Shown: positions 1 to 9,460 of the stretch, in pieces
How the letters are laid out: the number at the start of each line of letters is the position of its first letter
Numbering within the stretch: the stretch's first letter is position 1
From: an uncultured Flavobacteriales bacterium
GTDB taxonomy: Bacteria > Bacteroidota > Bacteroidia > Flavobacteriales_G > Salibacteraceae
Direction of reading: 5' to 3'
Length of the DNA: 64,000 nt
Assembly (NCBI GenBank): GCA_943788145.1
Contig: CALSPD010000022.1
Location: 62,001 to 126,000, forward strand
Program-made: the position numbers and the translations under genes
The notes under the pieces: generated by a model
Seen by the model: only the letters and a program-made list of their open reading frames with translations
Told to the model about the DNA's origin: nothing
Databases searched by the model: none

Positions 1-38
1 CGCAAAAAACTTCTATTCTGGGAGTAAGTAAGCTAGCG

Positions 39-68
39 TTTGAATAATTGTTCTAAAACATATTTTTG
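39..68 (+). promoter_or_regulatory. Candidate Bacteroidota promoter
   Basis: A TTTG at 39-42 and TATTTTTG at 61-68 (fits TAnnTTTG), 18 bases apart, resemble the -33/-7 elements of Bacteroidota primary sigma promoters. Transcription would start at or beside the ATG at 74, implying an almost leaderless message. It may be a chance match. Confidence 0.35.
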
Positions 69-73
69 ACGTT

Positions 74-526
74 ATGAAAAATATCGCGCTTGTTCTCTTA
101 ATCGGATCATTTGGCTGGAGTTGCCAGAAGATGCCAAAAGCATGCATAGAATTATCCCCATCAAATGACGTAACTGTTTTTGATGAGGTTCGACTCAATT
201 CCTGCTCGGAGGATGCCTACTGGTATAGTTGGGAAATAGAAGATGAATTGAACGGTACAGCCATCAGCCAACAATATGGCAGTGAATCCGTTGATTTTAT
301 TTGGAAGGATGACGGAACGTTCAATATTACGTTGCGGGTGCAATCTGAAAAAATGAAAAAAGAAGACGAAACAAGCACCTTTATTACCGTCAATGATGTG
401 TGTTACACATGCTCGAATGGAACCAATAGCACTGATATTTGTTATAGTGACTATGATGACAAAGCCACATTCGATGCATCTAAGAATAATTTAGAAGCTG
501 CTGGGTTTCCTTGCGTCAAACAATAA
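74..526 (+). CDS. Small PKD-like lipoprotein
   Basis: A 150-residue protein starting with a hydrophobic signal peptide that ends in a lipobox-like GWSC (Cys17), so it is probably a lipoprotein. Residues about 25-110 look like one PKD/Ig-like beta-sandwich: a 'F.V.LNSC' strand, 'YSWEIED' and 'FNITLRV' resemble the family. The tail has several cysteines and ends 'LEAAGFPC', a motif I associate with the C-termini of small Bacteroidota lipoproteins, so the stop looks genuine. A promoter-like sequence lies just upstream. No specific function can be assigned. Confidence 0.7.
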   Translation: MKNIALVLLIGSFGWSCQKMPKACIELSPSNDVTVFDEVRLNSCSEDAYWYSWEIEDELNGTAISQQYGSESVDFIWKDDGTFNITLRVQSEKMKKEDETSTFITVNDVCYTCSNGTNSTDICYSDYDDKATFDASKNNLEAAGFPCVKQ

Positions 527-698
527 ACCTGCAATCGTTTCAAAAGCCACCATACCAGACTTAGAAATATTTTTTCAGGCGTGTAAATCGAACAATTTAG
601 TAGTTGTCGAACGATGCATTTCAGAGTCGAGTTTCGACATCGAATCACGATCGCCAGAAGGTTGGTCGGGGTTAATTATTGCTTGTTTCAATCAAAAT

Positions 699-974
699 AT
701 GGCCGTGGCATCCTTTCTAATTGAAAAGGGCGCAGATGTGAATGCCACTACTTCCAAGGGCACGACCGTTTTCATGTATGCGAAAACCGCTGTTCAAGAC
801 GATCCAACTCAAACTGAAATACTCGAGCTTCTTCTCCAAAATGGTGCTGATATCAATGCAAAATGTACCGTTCGGGGCTGGACGGTCTTAGATTATGTCA
901 TTCGAAATGAAGCGCACGAGCTACAGTTGTGGTTGACTAAAAAAGGAGCGAAAAAAGGTTCTGAATTGAATTGA
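699..974 (+). CDS. Ankyrin-repeat protein, start missing
   Basis: Residues 'FLIEKGADVNA' and 'LLLQNGADINAK' are typical ankyrin repeat cores, so the product is probably a small protein-binding protein. The same frame stays open upstream to about 495 and reads as further ankyrin-like helices ('PDLEIFFQACKSNNL') from about 555. There is no ATG, GTG or TTG in that upstream part, so the ATG at 699 falls inside a repeat and is unlikely to be the true start. The real start was probably lost through a base error or mutation just after the lipoprotein stop at 526. Presence of ankyrin repeats is clear; the gene boundary is not. Confidence 0.6.
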   Translation: MAVASFLIEKGADVNATTSKGTTVFMYAKTAVQDDPTQTEILELLLQNGADINAKCTVRGWTVLDYVIRNEAHELQLWLTKKGAKKGSELN

Positions 975-1007
975 CTATAAGTTTGAATTAATATTCACCC
1001 ATCATTC

Positions 1008-1466
1008 ATGCCCTTAAACATTGTTCTACTCGAGCCAGAAATACCGAATAACACCGGGAACATTGGTCGTTTAAGTTTAGCTTCTGGTTCAATACTTCAC
1101 CTTATTAAGCCATTTGGTTTTGAATTAAGCGATAGCCGCGTAAAACGCGCAGGACTAGATTATTGGCAACATATAGAGCTTAATATTTATGAAAACTTCG
1201 AAGCTTTCATGGTGCAGCATGGTGCGAAAAAAATCGCGTTCCTATCGAGTCATGGAATAAAGGATTACACATCCATTCCATTTGAAGATGATCTTTTCTT
1301 AGTATTTGGCAAGGAATCCGTTGGATTGCCAAAATCCATCATTGACATAAATAGCGAACACCTTTACAAAATCCCATTATTTAGTCCTCACATTCGTAGC
1401 CTCAACCTAGCAAACGCTGTTGGAATTGTGGTGTATGAAGGCATTCGTCAATTAAACAACGTCTAA
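1008..1466 (+). CDS. trmL: tRNA (cytidine(34)-2'-O)-methyltransferase TrmL
   Basis: A 152-residue SPOUT-class methyltransferase, the usual length for TrmL (YibK). It should methylate the 2'-O of the wobble nucleotide of tRNA-Leu isoacceptors using S-adenosylmethionine. Residues 11-21 (EIPNNTGNIGR) are the family's N-terminal signature. The C-terminal 'FGKESVGLP' and 'RSLNLANAVGIVVYE' are the knotted SAM-binding motifs. It is expected to be a cytoplasmic homodimer. It lies alone between unrelated small genes with no obvious operon partner. Confidence 0.93.
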   Translation: MPLNIVLLEPEIPNNTGNIGRLSLASGSILHLIKPFGFELSDSRVKRAGLDYWQHIELNIYENFEAFMVQHGAKKIAFLSSHGIKDYTSIPFEDDLFLVFGKESVGLPKSIIDINSEHLYKIPLFSPHIRSLNLANAVGIVVYEGIRQLNNV

Positions 1467-1512
1467 TAACGTAAGTGTTATTTTCGTCCTTAACTGTTTA
1501 CCTTCCATCAAC

Positions 1513-1854
1513 ATGGCCATAAAACCATTAAACAAATACCTCCGAATCAACGGTATTTTTTCGTTCTTGAGCGGTTTCACTCTGCTTTTCGCTTCGGAAT
1601 ACTTGGATTCATTTTTTGGCATACTTAATCCCTTTGTCTTACCCATTTTGGGGCTAAATCTTTTAATCTTCGCTATTTATGTCTGGTACGTTGCACAAAA
1701 GCAGCTAACAAATAAACCACTCGTGAATGTGATCCTTGTTTTAGATGGTCTTTGGGTGACTGGAAGTCTACTTTTAATTCAGTTTAATCCCTTTCACCTC
1801 ACAAGTAAAGGAATGGCTGTAATTGGCCTTATAGCCATGTGGATTGCCTTTTAG
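1513..1854 (+). CDS. Small four-helix membrane protein
   Basis: A 113-residue protein with about four hydrophobic segments (near residues 12-32, 38-60, 72-90 and 98-113) and short loops. I do not recognise a named family; small DoxX-like or SdpI-like integral membrane proteins have similar layouts. The last hydrophobic segment runs directly into the stop, so a few C-terminal residues could be missing. It follows trmL by 46 bases, close enough for co-transcription. Confidence 0.6.
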   Translation: MAIKPLNKYLRINGIFSFLSGFTLLFASEYLDSFFGILNPFVLPILGLNLLIFAIYVWYVAQKQLTNKPLVNVILVLDGLWVTGSLLLIQFNPFHLTSKGMAVIGLIAMWIAF

Positions 1855-1962
1855 GGTACATGCAATTCAAACACAATCGAATTGGCTTTTAAGTCCTAGT
1901 TCTAAGTTAATGGCCAATCAAGCATGGCCATTTTAAAACTAACCTGCTCAATTTCAAATGAA

Positions 1963-2664
1963 ATGACCGTAAAAGAAATAATGACTGAACTCGAGGGATA
2001 TGGCGATGTCTCAACAAAAAACACGCTAATGCGTCATGGAGCCAAGGAACCTTTTTTTGGCGTAAAAGTGGCCGATCTTAAAAAGGTTCTCAAAAAGACA
2101 AAAAAGAACCACGAATTATCGCTGGAGCTGTACAGTACTGGGAATTCTGACGCTATGTATCTCGCAGGTCTAATGGCCGATGAGAAGCGCATTTCTGAAG
2201 CTCAGCTTCAATCATGGATAGAAGATGCATATTGGTATTATCTGAGTGAGTTTGCTGTGCCCTGGGTAGCGGCTGAAACTCCATTTGGTTTTGACCTGGG
2301 ATTGAAATGGATAGAGTCGAAAGAAGAAGGCAACGCTTGTGGCGGCTGGGCTACGCTTTCAAATTATGCTTCAGTTAACACGGAACTTGATATTGAAATA
2401 TATGCTCAACTCTTAGACCGAGTGGAGAAACAAGTGCATGCCGAGCGAAATCGCGTTCGACACACCATGAATGCCTTTGTCATTGCTATTGCGGCCTATA
2501 TTCCCGAATTAACAAACAAGGCCAAAATCGTGGCTAAAAATATTGGAGCCGTAAAGGTCGACATGAATGGCACAGCGTGTAAAGTGCCGCTAGCTACAGA
2601 ATATATAGCCAAAATAGAACAACGAGGAAGCATCGGAAAGAAAAGGAAATCTGCACGTTGTTAG
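1963..2664 (+). CDS. DNA alkylation repair protein (AlkD-like HEAT family)
   Basis: About 233 residues matching the DNA_alkylation family of HEAT-like-repeat glycosylases (AlkC/AlkD). Supporting motifs are 'RHGAKEPFFGVKVADLKK' near the N-terminus, 'LAGLMADEKRIS', 'WGWATLSN'-like 'CGGWATLSNY' and the C-terminal 'ACKVPLA.EYI'. These proteins excise cationic alkylated bases or bind alkylated DNA. I prefer the ATG at 1963 because homologous sequence begins there; an in-frame ATG at 1924 adds 13 residues with no recognisable homology. It is monocistronic in appearance. Confidence 0.85.
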   Translation: MTVKEIMTELEGYGDVSTKNTLMRHGAKEPFFGVKVADLKKVLKKTKKNHELSLELYSTGNSDAMYLAGLMADEKRISEAQLQSWIEDAYWYYLSEFAVPWVAAETPFGFDLGLKWIESKEEGNACGGWATLSNYASVNTELDIEIYAQLLDRVEKQVHAERNRVRHTMNAFVIAIAAYIPELTNKAKIVAKNIGAVKVDMNGTACKVPLATEYIAKIEQRGSIGKKRKSARC

Positions 2665-2779
2665 GACGACCTAAGATCAGAATAGGTTTAAAAACATCTT
2701 CGTATTTTCAGCCCCATAAGTGAGTTTCGTTTCGCTCATTCCGGGAGATACCACCTTCACTATTCTAAATCATAAAGTA

Positions 2780-3404
2780 ATGAAATTCAATCTAATAACA
2801 ACCGCTTTCTTATTTTTAACTTCCATTGGATTTGGTCAAGAAGTCAATGTAGGAAGCGAGCCAAAAGCAACCTTTATCTTACAAATTGGCGATCAACAAT
2901 ACTTCTTATCGCAAGGTGAGGAAATGACCTTAGACCCTATTGACAAAGCAGCCAAGGTCTCCATCCGGTTAGGTGATTCGAAGCGTCTCGAAACCGGGGC
3001 AATGGCCTTTGATTACCCCAATGGCTATGGTTTTGAATTTGAAGAATCGGAAGGATACAAGAATTGGACGCTTGACGGTAACAACTTCGTTATCATGCTG
3101 TTTCAGTTCGATGCCAAAACGGAATTAGATGATTTCTTAGATTTAATGATCAGCCAATTTGGAAAGAAGAACACGTCAACATCCGCTACCTCAATGACTT
3201 TAGGCAATCGAAAGTTAGAGGGTAAAAGACTGGATGTGAGTTTAGTTGGACAAAGGATTTCCCTCGATTTTCTTGAAATAGTTCAGCCGGATGGAAAAAA
3301 CTCGATTTTTAGCTTTACAGGACACAAAAAATGAAGATGGTTCGGATTCTGCAGAAAGCCGCGATACAATCAAAATGATTGCCGGGTCCGTGAAGTACGA
3401 TTAG
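2780..3404 (+). CDS. Secreted hypothetical protein (frameshifted near the 3' end)
   Basis: The protein starts with a signal peptide (residues 1-19, cleaved near 'GFGQ') and is otherwise a soluble periplasmic or secreted protein of about 207 residues that I cannot assign. The frame from 2780 stops at 3334, but removing one T from the T-run at 3306-3310 lets it continue as 'LALQDTKNEDGSDSAESR' to a TAG at 3402-3404, a natural-looking acidic C-terminus. The stop then shares bases with the convergent ABC ATPase stop (TTAG, 3401-3404). The inserted T looks like a base-call error. Confidence 0.6.
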
Positions 3405-4137
3405 GGTTGATTTCGGTAGTAATGAACCGCATCTGAAGGAAGTCCGTCAAACACGATACATCCGTGATCCATTATCATTAGTCTTGACACAAAATGCTCG
3501 AGCATAGTTAAATTGTGACTTACAATAAGCACAGCAGCACCTTGTTGAGCAAGCTCCCGAATTTTTGATTTGCATTTCGATTGAAACTTATCATCGCCAA
3601 CAGCCAAAACTTCATCAATAATCAGTAATTCGACCTTTAAGTGCGCGGCAATTGCGAAGGCGAGTCGAACATACATACCTGATGAGTAGCGTTTAACGGG
3701 CACATCAATAAACTCATCTATTTCTGCGAAGGCAACGATGTCATCAAATCGATCTGCAACTTCCTCTCGCTTCAAACCGAGTAGCGAACCATTAAAAAAC
3801 ACGTTTTCTCTGCCTGTCAGCTCAGGGTGGAAACCTGTTCCAATTTCAAGAAGCGATGCGCACCTTCCCCATAATTTCTACTTCACCTGCACTTGGAAAG
3901 GTGATTTTTGAAAGCACCTTTAGCAGGGTAGATTTCCCTGCACCGTTTGCTCCTGTTATTCCAACTATATCGCCCTTGATTTATCGAAAACGTAATATCA
4001 TTCAGTGCCTGTAAATTCTCGATCTTCGTTTTCTTAAGTTTCAAGCGGTTGGAAATCGACTCTCGAAGCGTTGTGGCCGCGGTTTTATCGAGTCGGTATG
4101 ACTTTGATAAATGCCTTATATCAAGAACTTTACTCAT
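3401..4137 (-). CDS. Polysaccharide ABC exporter, ATP-binding subunit (Wzt type; two frameshifts)
   Basis: ATPase of an ABC-2 exporter for O-antigen, teichoic or capsular polysaccharide. After removing two single-base insertions (C-runs at 3973-3975 and 3867-3870 on the plus strand), one frame of about 245 residues contains Walker A GANGAGKST, 'ASLLEIGTGFHPELTGREN' (diagnostic of the Wzt/TagH group), signature YSSGM, Walker B 'LLIIDEVLAVGDD' and the switch 'VSHN'. It lacks the extra C-terminal glycan-binding domain of long Wzt proteins. Its start overlaps the permease stop by 4 bases, so the two are translationally coupled. The breaks resemble sequencing errors. Confidence 0.85.
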
Positions 4138-4971
4138 AATTCATCTGCCAATTTTCTTTCAACACGAAAAAAATAGGCGATGGCACCTACAAGAATTAGG
4201 CTCCCGCTAACAACAGAAATCGAGACTCCAATTATATCGATGTTCGTTCCTAAGGTGGCCCACCTCACTCCTATTATCAGTCCACTGACCGGATTTAAAT
4301 AATATACCATTTGAAGCCATTTAGGCAAATGATCCGTTATGAATGATGTAGGATACATAACCGGAGAAAAGAACATACCTAGTTGCACTAAAAACGGCAC
4401 CAAATGCTGCACATCACGATAGCGTATGCTTACTGCGCTGATTAGTACGCCTAATCCAAGTGCGAACGCAATAGTTAATAAGAGAAAAATGGGTAACCAG
4501 AGCATTTTCGAAGGAAATGGTCACTTGATGATAAATCAATAAACAGGCTACGAACCCTAACACTACAAAAAGATCAATCAAGCCTAGAAATGCCTTGCCA
4601 ATGGGAATAACCAATTTGGGGGAAATACACTTTTCGAATAATTTCTTGCGAACCGATGAGCGAACTCCCCAGCCTTGGGTCACCGCGAAAGAAAAATAGG
4701 TCCAAACCATTAATCCTGTTACTGCAAAAAGACTGTATGGAATATCTTCAAGGGATTTCGTAAAAACCCGATTAAAAATGAAAATGAAGGAAAGCAGATA
4801 TGCCAACGGTTGAATAAAGACCCATAGCAGGCCAAGGGAAGTTTGCGCGTAACGAACTTTTATATCTCTTCGAACAAAAGACGCGATCAAAGCTCGAAAA
4901 TCCCATAGCTCCATAAGGTTAACGGCAAGGGATTTTGGCCTCGAATTAATCAGTTTGCCCTTCATATGCAT
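4134..4971 (-). CDS. Polysaccharide ABC exporter, permease subunit (Wzm type; one frameshift)
   Basis: Inner-membrane ABC-2 permease partnering the downstream ATPase. It has about six membrane spans, an N-terminal cytoplasmic 'RRDIKVRYAQTSLGLLW' typical of the Wzm/TagG family, and 'SIRYRDVQHLVPFLVQLGM' in the second half. Two reading frames cover the protein; they join into about 279 residues if one base is removed from the T-run at 4505-4508 (plus strand), at 'TISFEMLWLP'. Start is either ATG at 4971 or the one at 4965. The likely substrate is a lipid-linked O-polysaccharide; the deoxysugar operon at 21.7-27.3 kb could supply building blocks. Confidence 0.85.
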
Positions 4972-5038
4972 TGACCAAGTTCACAAAACAAATATGTGCA
5001 TTTGGATTTATCGAGCTTATGCTCCGTTTCGCAACTCG

Positions 5039-6930
5039 TCAAGCTCTGAACCAACGCAGCTCCTTCGCCTCTAACTCTTCCACTACCTGACCTATGCGTT
5101 CAGAAGCTTTCTGAAGCGCATCGAAGGAAACGTCTGCCGATTGTAAAATGAGTTCTAGCTTTACTTTTTCACTTTCTAGTGAAGGAATTTGTAGATCCAA
5201 TTGTTCCAATTCATACTTATCCTTAAAACTCAGTTTTTGTTTTGCTTTTTTAGATGCATCCGGGTTGCGAACCATACTATCCGAAGCCGTTGATTTGTCA
5301 GCGTTTCGTTTTTCGTCTTTTTTACCTTCATCCACACTTTCCTTGTACTCAGAATATGGTCCCCAAAAATCCTTCACCTGACCATCGCCCTCGAAAATGA
5401 ACAAGTGATCTACCAACTTATCTAAGAAATATCGATCGTGGGAAACAATGAGTAGGCATCCACCGAAATTTTCTAGAAATTCTTCCAGCTTCTGAAGGGT
5501 AAGCAAATCCAAATCGTTTGTCGGCTCATCCAAAATCAAAAAGTTTGGATTCTTAATTAAGACAGTCAATAAATGAAGCCTCCTGCGCTCTCCTCCACTC
5601 AGCTTGCTGACATAAGTATATTGCATCTCTGGTGGGAACATAAAGTGCAGTAAAAACTGTGAGGCCGTGAGTTTGCTTCCATCCGCAAGTTGGATAACCT
5701 CGGCAATATCCTTCAAAACCTCAATCACACGCTTATCTTCCTTCAACACCAAACCGGCTTGGTTGTAATAGCCATAAACGATAGTTTCGCCTACATTAAT
5801 TTTACCCCGAATCGGCTTCCTCATTGCCGGTTATTATGTTTAAAAGCGGTGCTCTTCCCTGCTCCATTCTTCCCCAAGATACCGATGCGTTCACCCCGTT
5901 TGAAGGTGTAATCAAATCCCTTGAGCAACACTTGATCACCATAACTTTTATAGACTTTTTTAAGCTCTAAAATCTTTCCTCCAATCCGGGTCATTTTTAC
6001 ATCAAGCTTCAATTCGGCCTGCTTTTTACCACTGCTCGCTTTGGCCTTTATATCATAGAACGCATCAATTCTTGACTTCGATTTCGTTGTTCGTGCCTTG
6101 GGCTGGCGCCTCATCCATTCCAGCTCCTTTTTCATCAGCTTGCCGGCCTTATCGATTTCCGTTTGGTAAACTTCCTCGCGTTGCGCTCTTTTTTCCAAAA
6201 AATAGGCGTAGTTACCCGCATGCCGGTAAAGCTTACCGTCATTCATTTCAATAATGCTTGTACAAACTCGATCTAAAAAATAACGATCGTGTGTCACCAT
6301 AAGCAAGGTTACGTTGGCCTGCATGAAGTATTGCTCTAACCATTCAATCATCTCGATATCCAAGTGATTGGTCGGTTCATCTAGAATCAAGAAGTCAGGC
6401 TGGTCCAGAATGGCGATGGCAATGGCCAATCGCTTGCGCTGTCCACCACTCAGCGTGGCAACGGTTTGATTCAAGTCATAAATACCGAAGCGTCCAAGCA
6501 TGACTTTTAACCTTCTATCGAAATCCCACGCTTGTCGAGATTCCATAGCAGCTGATGTCCGTTCCAATTCCGTCATCGGACTCTGGGCTGCCATCTTCAG
6601 ACTTTTTTAAAGCCTCGTTATAAACTCTAATTATCTCTAAAACCTCTGCGCTGGCCTCGTTAACAAAATCTTCAATTGATTGGGCAGGATTATCGGTCAG
6701 TAACAGGTTCTTGCTCAAGGAAAGAAACGCGAACGCCATCTCGAAAACTATATTCTCCAGCATCAGGAACATCCTTACCAGAAAGGATTCTCAGCAAGGT
6801 CGATTTTCCAGTTCCGTTATTGGCTATCAAGGCGACTTTCTCGCCCCGGCTCAGTCCAAAGCTAATATCTTCAAAAAGGGTTCGATCGCCATAGGTGTTT
6901 GGCCAATTTCTCAACGCTCAAGTAATTCAT
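5039..6930 (-). CDS. ABC-F family ATPase, Uup-like (at least five frameshifts)
   Basis: A cytoplasmic tandem-ABC protein without membrane segments, expected to act on the ribosome or, as for Uup, in DNA or ribosome maintenance. Fragments in several frames add up to about 625 residues, the normal Uup length. The first ABC module has NNGTGKST, LSGGQRKR and FLILDEPTNHLD. The second has KNGAGKST, LSGGERRR and FLILDEPTNDLD. A charged C-terminal coiled coil follows (about residues 530-620). Start is the ATG at 6930 ('MNYLSVEKLA'). Single-base insertions are inferred near 6900, 6695, 6586, 5848 and 5806; removing each restores the family sequence. No substituted motif residues are visible, so error is more likely than decay. 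Confidence 0.82.
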
Positions 6931-7026
6931 AGCTGCGAAGGTGAGCATTCAATATCCAATTTTATCTGTGGATGAAAAGAAGATTTATAACCTGAGGAAG
7001 ACAACTTTTAAGAAGGTTGTAAAGTC

Positions 7027-7614
7027 ATGCTAGTCGTGAAGCTTAAATCGATAGCATATTTCTTGTTCTTGAGCATCTTGACCGCTTTTATATCAAGTTG
7101 CAACACGTGCATTGGGGTCGATTGTCCGAATGAAAGCCAATGCGATGGCGGACAATGTGTTTGTTCAGACGGGGTTAACCGACTGACATGTAAGCTAGAT
7201 ACTTGTTTTCCGGGAGTGCCATGTGAACATGGAAATTGCGAATACGGGTTCTGCAATTGTGCGGAAAACTGGTCCGGAGCAGCTTGTGATTCACTTCTCT
7301 ATGAAGATCATGAAGGTGATTATTTCGGACCGTTTATTTGCAACAATTATCAAGAAGTTTCTATGGTTCAGGTCAGAAGGACTTCAGACCAACGCCAATT
7401 TAAAATCTTAGAACCAGCATATGATTATGCCTACCTGGCTGATTTTATTGATGCTAACCGATTCCAAGTCGCAAAACAAGTCAACCAAACCACAATGGGA
7501 CCGCTCTATATTCAAGGCTATGGAAGAATCGAAAAGGGAGTTATGCACTTAAACACTACCTATTCGAATGATTCAATAGCCGTTAATTGTGCATTCGAAG
7601 GCGAGCTGCAGTAG
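7027..7614 (+). CDS. EGF-like cysteine-rich lipoprotein
   Basis: A 195-residue protein with a signal peptide ending in a lipobox-like 'FISSC' (about residue 25). Residues 26-88 hold regularly spaced cysteines ('CVCSDG', 'CEHGNCEYGFCNCAENWSG.AC') with the spacing of EGF-like or tenascin-like modules. The rest is a beta-rich domain without a recognised family. It is probably an envelope lipoprotein. The stop lies 1 base from the stop of the convergent gene at 7616. Confidence 0.65.
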   Translation: MLVVKLKSIAYFLFLSILTAFISSCNTCIGVDCPNESQCDGGQCVCSDGVNRLTCKLDTCFPGVPCEHGNCEYGFCNCAENWSGAACDSLLYEDHEGDYFGPFICNNYQEVSMVQVRRTSDQRQFKILEPAYDYAYLADFIDANRFQVAKQVNQTTMGPLYIQGYGRIEKGVMHLNTTYSNDSIAVNCAFEGELQ

Positions 7615-7615
7615 G

Positions 7616-8080
7616 TCATTTAATCCGCTTAAGCTGATATGAGTGTTCTCCACGAAATGGTTCCCCTTTTGCCAAGAGTGAAACAGTTATGGTTGAATCA
7701 CTTTCCAATTTATAATGAATGGCTGCGGGAAAATCATGATCTTGATTCTCGAAAATCCAATGCGTTTCAGTTTCTTTTCTAGCATTAAATAAGGTTAGGC
7801 CATGTTTTGGTAAATAAGCGATGTAGGCATAAGCACCATCGAAGGATTGGAGATATAGCCGCTCAGAAAAGAGGGTGTCGCCCTGATCAATTTCAAAACC
7901 TCGGCCTTCAAAACGTGTTTTATTCCATGTCCACTGCTCCATCATGAAGACTGAGCCATTTGTCCCCTGCCATTTTCCCGCTATCCATCGAAAGTCGTTT
8001 CTAAATTCAGAAGGTTTTGAATTGCATGCCGTAACAATCGTTGCCAAAGCACAGAAAAAGCCAAAAATCGTTGTACGCAT
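7616..8080 (-). CDS. DUF6265-like lipoprotein
   Basis: A 154-residue predicted lipoprotein: hydrophobic signal peptide with 'TACNS' lipobox (Cys19). The body matches the DUF6265 type: 'FRWIAGKWQG' near the mature N-terminus, 'MEQWTW', 'FEGRGF' and 'FENQDHDFPAAIHY'. The family's function is not known. The IS4-family element begins 32 bases upstream of this start, so the native promoter may be displaced or replaced by one from the element. Confidence 0.7.
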   Translation of the reverse strand: MRTTIFGFFCALATIVTACNSKPSEFRNDFRWIAGKWQGTNGSVFMMEQWTWNKTRFEGRGFEIDQGDTLFSERLYLQSFDGAYAYIAYLPKHGLTLFNARKETETHWIFENQDHDFPAAIHYKLESDSTITVSLLAKGEPFRGEHSYQLKRIK

Positions 8081-8111
8081 CGATCAAATTTAGAATAAGT
8101 GAGCACAAATC

Positions 8112-9443
8112 AATAGCGTCCTAAATAAAAAAGAGAGAGGCTGAAGTTTTTGCCCAAAACGTATATTTTGGGTTTGCACCAAAAACAACCTCTCTCATGG
8201 GTAATATTACAATGTTTTCGCAGATCATCCAAAAGGTTGATCGATCTATTTTCAAAAAATTAGTAACCCAAAAGCAGACGGATAAGGGTTGTAAGGGTTT
8301 TGATAGCTGGACACACCTTGTCTCCATGCTTTTCTGCCATTTTGCGAAGAGCACCTCAGTTCGAGATATTTCTAATGGGCTGCGCTCCGCCACCGGTAAT
8401 CTCAACCATTTGGGCATTATTAAAGCTCCATCGAAGTCGAGTATCAGTTATCAAAATAAGCGAAGGGACGCTGATTTATTCAAAGAACTCTATTATTCTC
8501 TCCTACAGAGTTTAGGACAGCAGGCTGCCTTGAAACGAGTCAAACTGAAGATCAAGGTACCTGTCTACTTGTTGGACGCAACGGTCATTAGTTTGTGCCT
8601 TTCGATGTTTGATTGGGCTACATTTCGTACTAAAAAAGGAGCTGTTAAAATGCACACCCTGTTAGAATATGATGGTAAACTACCTGTTTATGTGAATATT
8701 ACAGAAGGAAGTGTGGCCGACAATAAAGGAGCGTATAATATCCCTTTAGAAAAAGGTTCGGTGGTGGTGGCTGACAGATATTACAACGACTTTCCTATGC
8801 TCAACGTTTGGGACAGCAACGGGGTGTTCTTTGTCATTAGGCATAAGCATAATTTAAAATACACCGTTCTTAATGAACGGGATTTACCTCAGAATACGGC
8901 TCAAAACGTCCTAATCGATCAAGAAATTGAGTTAGTCAACCCGCAAACCAAGGCAAAGTATCAGGGAAGCCTCAGACGAGTGGCTGTATGGGATGAAAAA
9001 AATAAGCAGACCATAGAACTGATCACCAACAATTTGGCCTGGGCCGCAAAAACAATCGGAGACCTTTATAAATCAAGATGGGAAATAGAGATGTTTTTCA
9101 GAGACATCAAACAGTTGCTACACATTAAAACCTTTATAGGGACGTCTAAAAACGCGGTGATGATCCAAATATGGACAGCTTTGATCACTATTTTACTACT
9201 CAAAGTGATGAAAGCAACGGCAAAATATGGTTGGCAGCTATCTAATCTGGTTGCATTTATCAGGCTAAATATTTTCGTCAAAATAGAACTCCAAAAATGG
9301 CTTGACAAGCCCTTTGATGACCATTCAAAAGCACCACCAAATTGTATCCAAGGGGTTCTTTTTTAGTACTGGCTACTATATTAGCCCTAATTCAATCAAA
9401 TAAGGAGGTTAGATCTTCGTTTGAAATTATTTAGGACAGCATT
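8112..9443 (+). mobile_element. Complete IS4-family insertion sequence
   Basis: A 1332-bp element. The ends are 17-bp imperfect inverted repeats, AAT-agc-GTCCTAAATAA on the left and AAT-gct-GTCCTAAATAA as the complement of the right end, with 14 of 17 identical. It is flanked by an identical 11-bp direct repeat, GAGCACAAATC, at 8101-8111 and 9444-9454, matching the long target duplications of IS4-type elements. One intact transposase gene lies inside. It sits between the end of the VIT1-family gene and the start of the DUF6265 gene, disrupting no coding sequence. Identical target duplications suggest recent insertion. Confidence 0.9.
8197..9366 (+). CDS. IS4-family transposase (DUF4372 N-terminal type)
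   Basis: A 389-residue DDE transposase of the IS4 superfamily. The N-terminal about 75 residues ('MFSQIIQKVDRSIFKKLV') are the DUF4372-type DNA-binding region. Catalytic acidic residues are in 'LLDATVISLCL' (first D), 'VVVADRYYNDF' (second D) and the C-terminal 'YKSRWEIEMFFRDIKQ', which carries the full Y-R-E-K signature with the catalytic Glu. The reading frame is intact, so the element may be active. Confidence 0.93.
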   Translation: MGNITMFSQIIQKVDRSIFKKLVTQKQTDKGCKGFDSWTHLVSMLFCHFAKSTSVRDISNGLRSATGNLNHLGIIKAPSKSSISYQNKRRDADLFKELYYSLLQSLGQQAALKRVKLKIKVPVYLLDATVISLCLSMFDWATFRTKKGAVKMHTLLEYDGKLPVYVNITEGSVADNKGAYNIPLEKGSVVVADRYYNDFPMLNVWDSNGVFFVIRHKHNLKYTVLNERDLPQNTAQNVLIDQEIELVNPQTKAKYQGSLRRVAVWDEKNKQTIELITNNLAWAAKTIGDLYKSRWEIEMFFRDIKQLLHIKTFIGTSKNAVMIQIWTALITILLLKVMKATAKYGWQLSNLVAFIRLNIFVKIELQKWLDKPFDDHSKAPPNCIQGVLF

Positions 9444-9460
9444 GAGCACAAATCAATCTT

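Noticed and set aside
2780-7000. Programmed frameshifting in the ABC transporter and ABC-F genes
   Set aside because: The breaks lack slippery heptamers with downstream structures and recur at many unrelated positions in one patch, which fits insertion error better.
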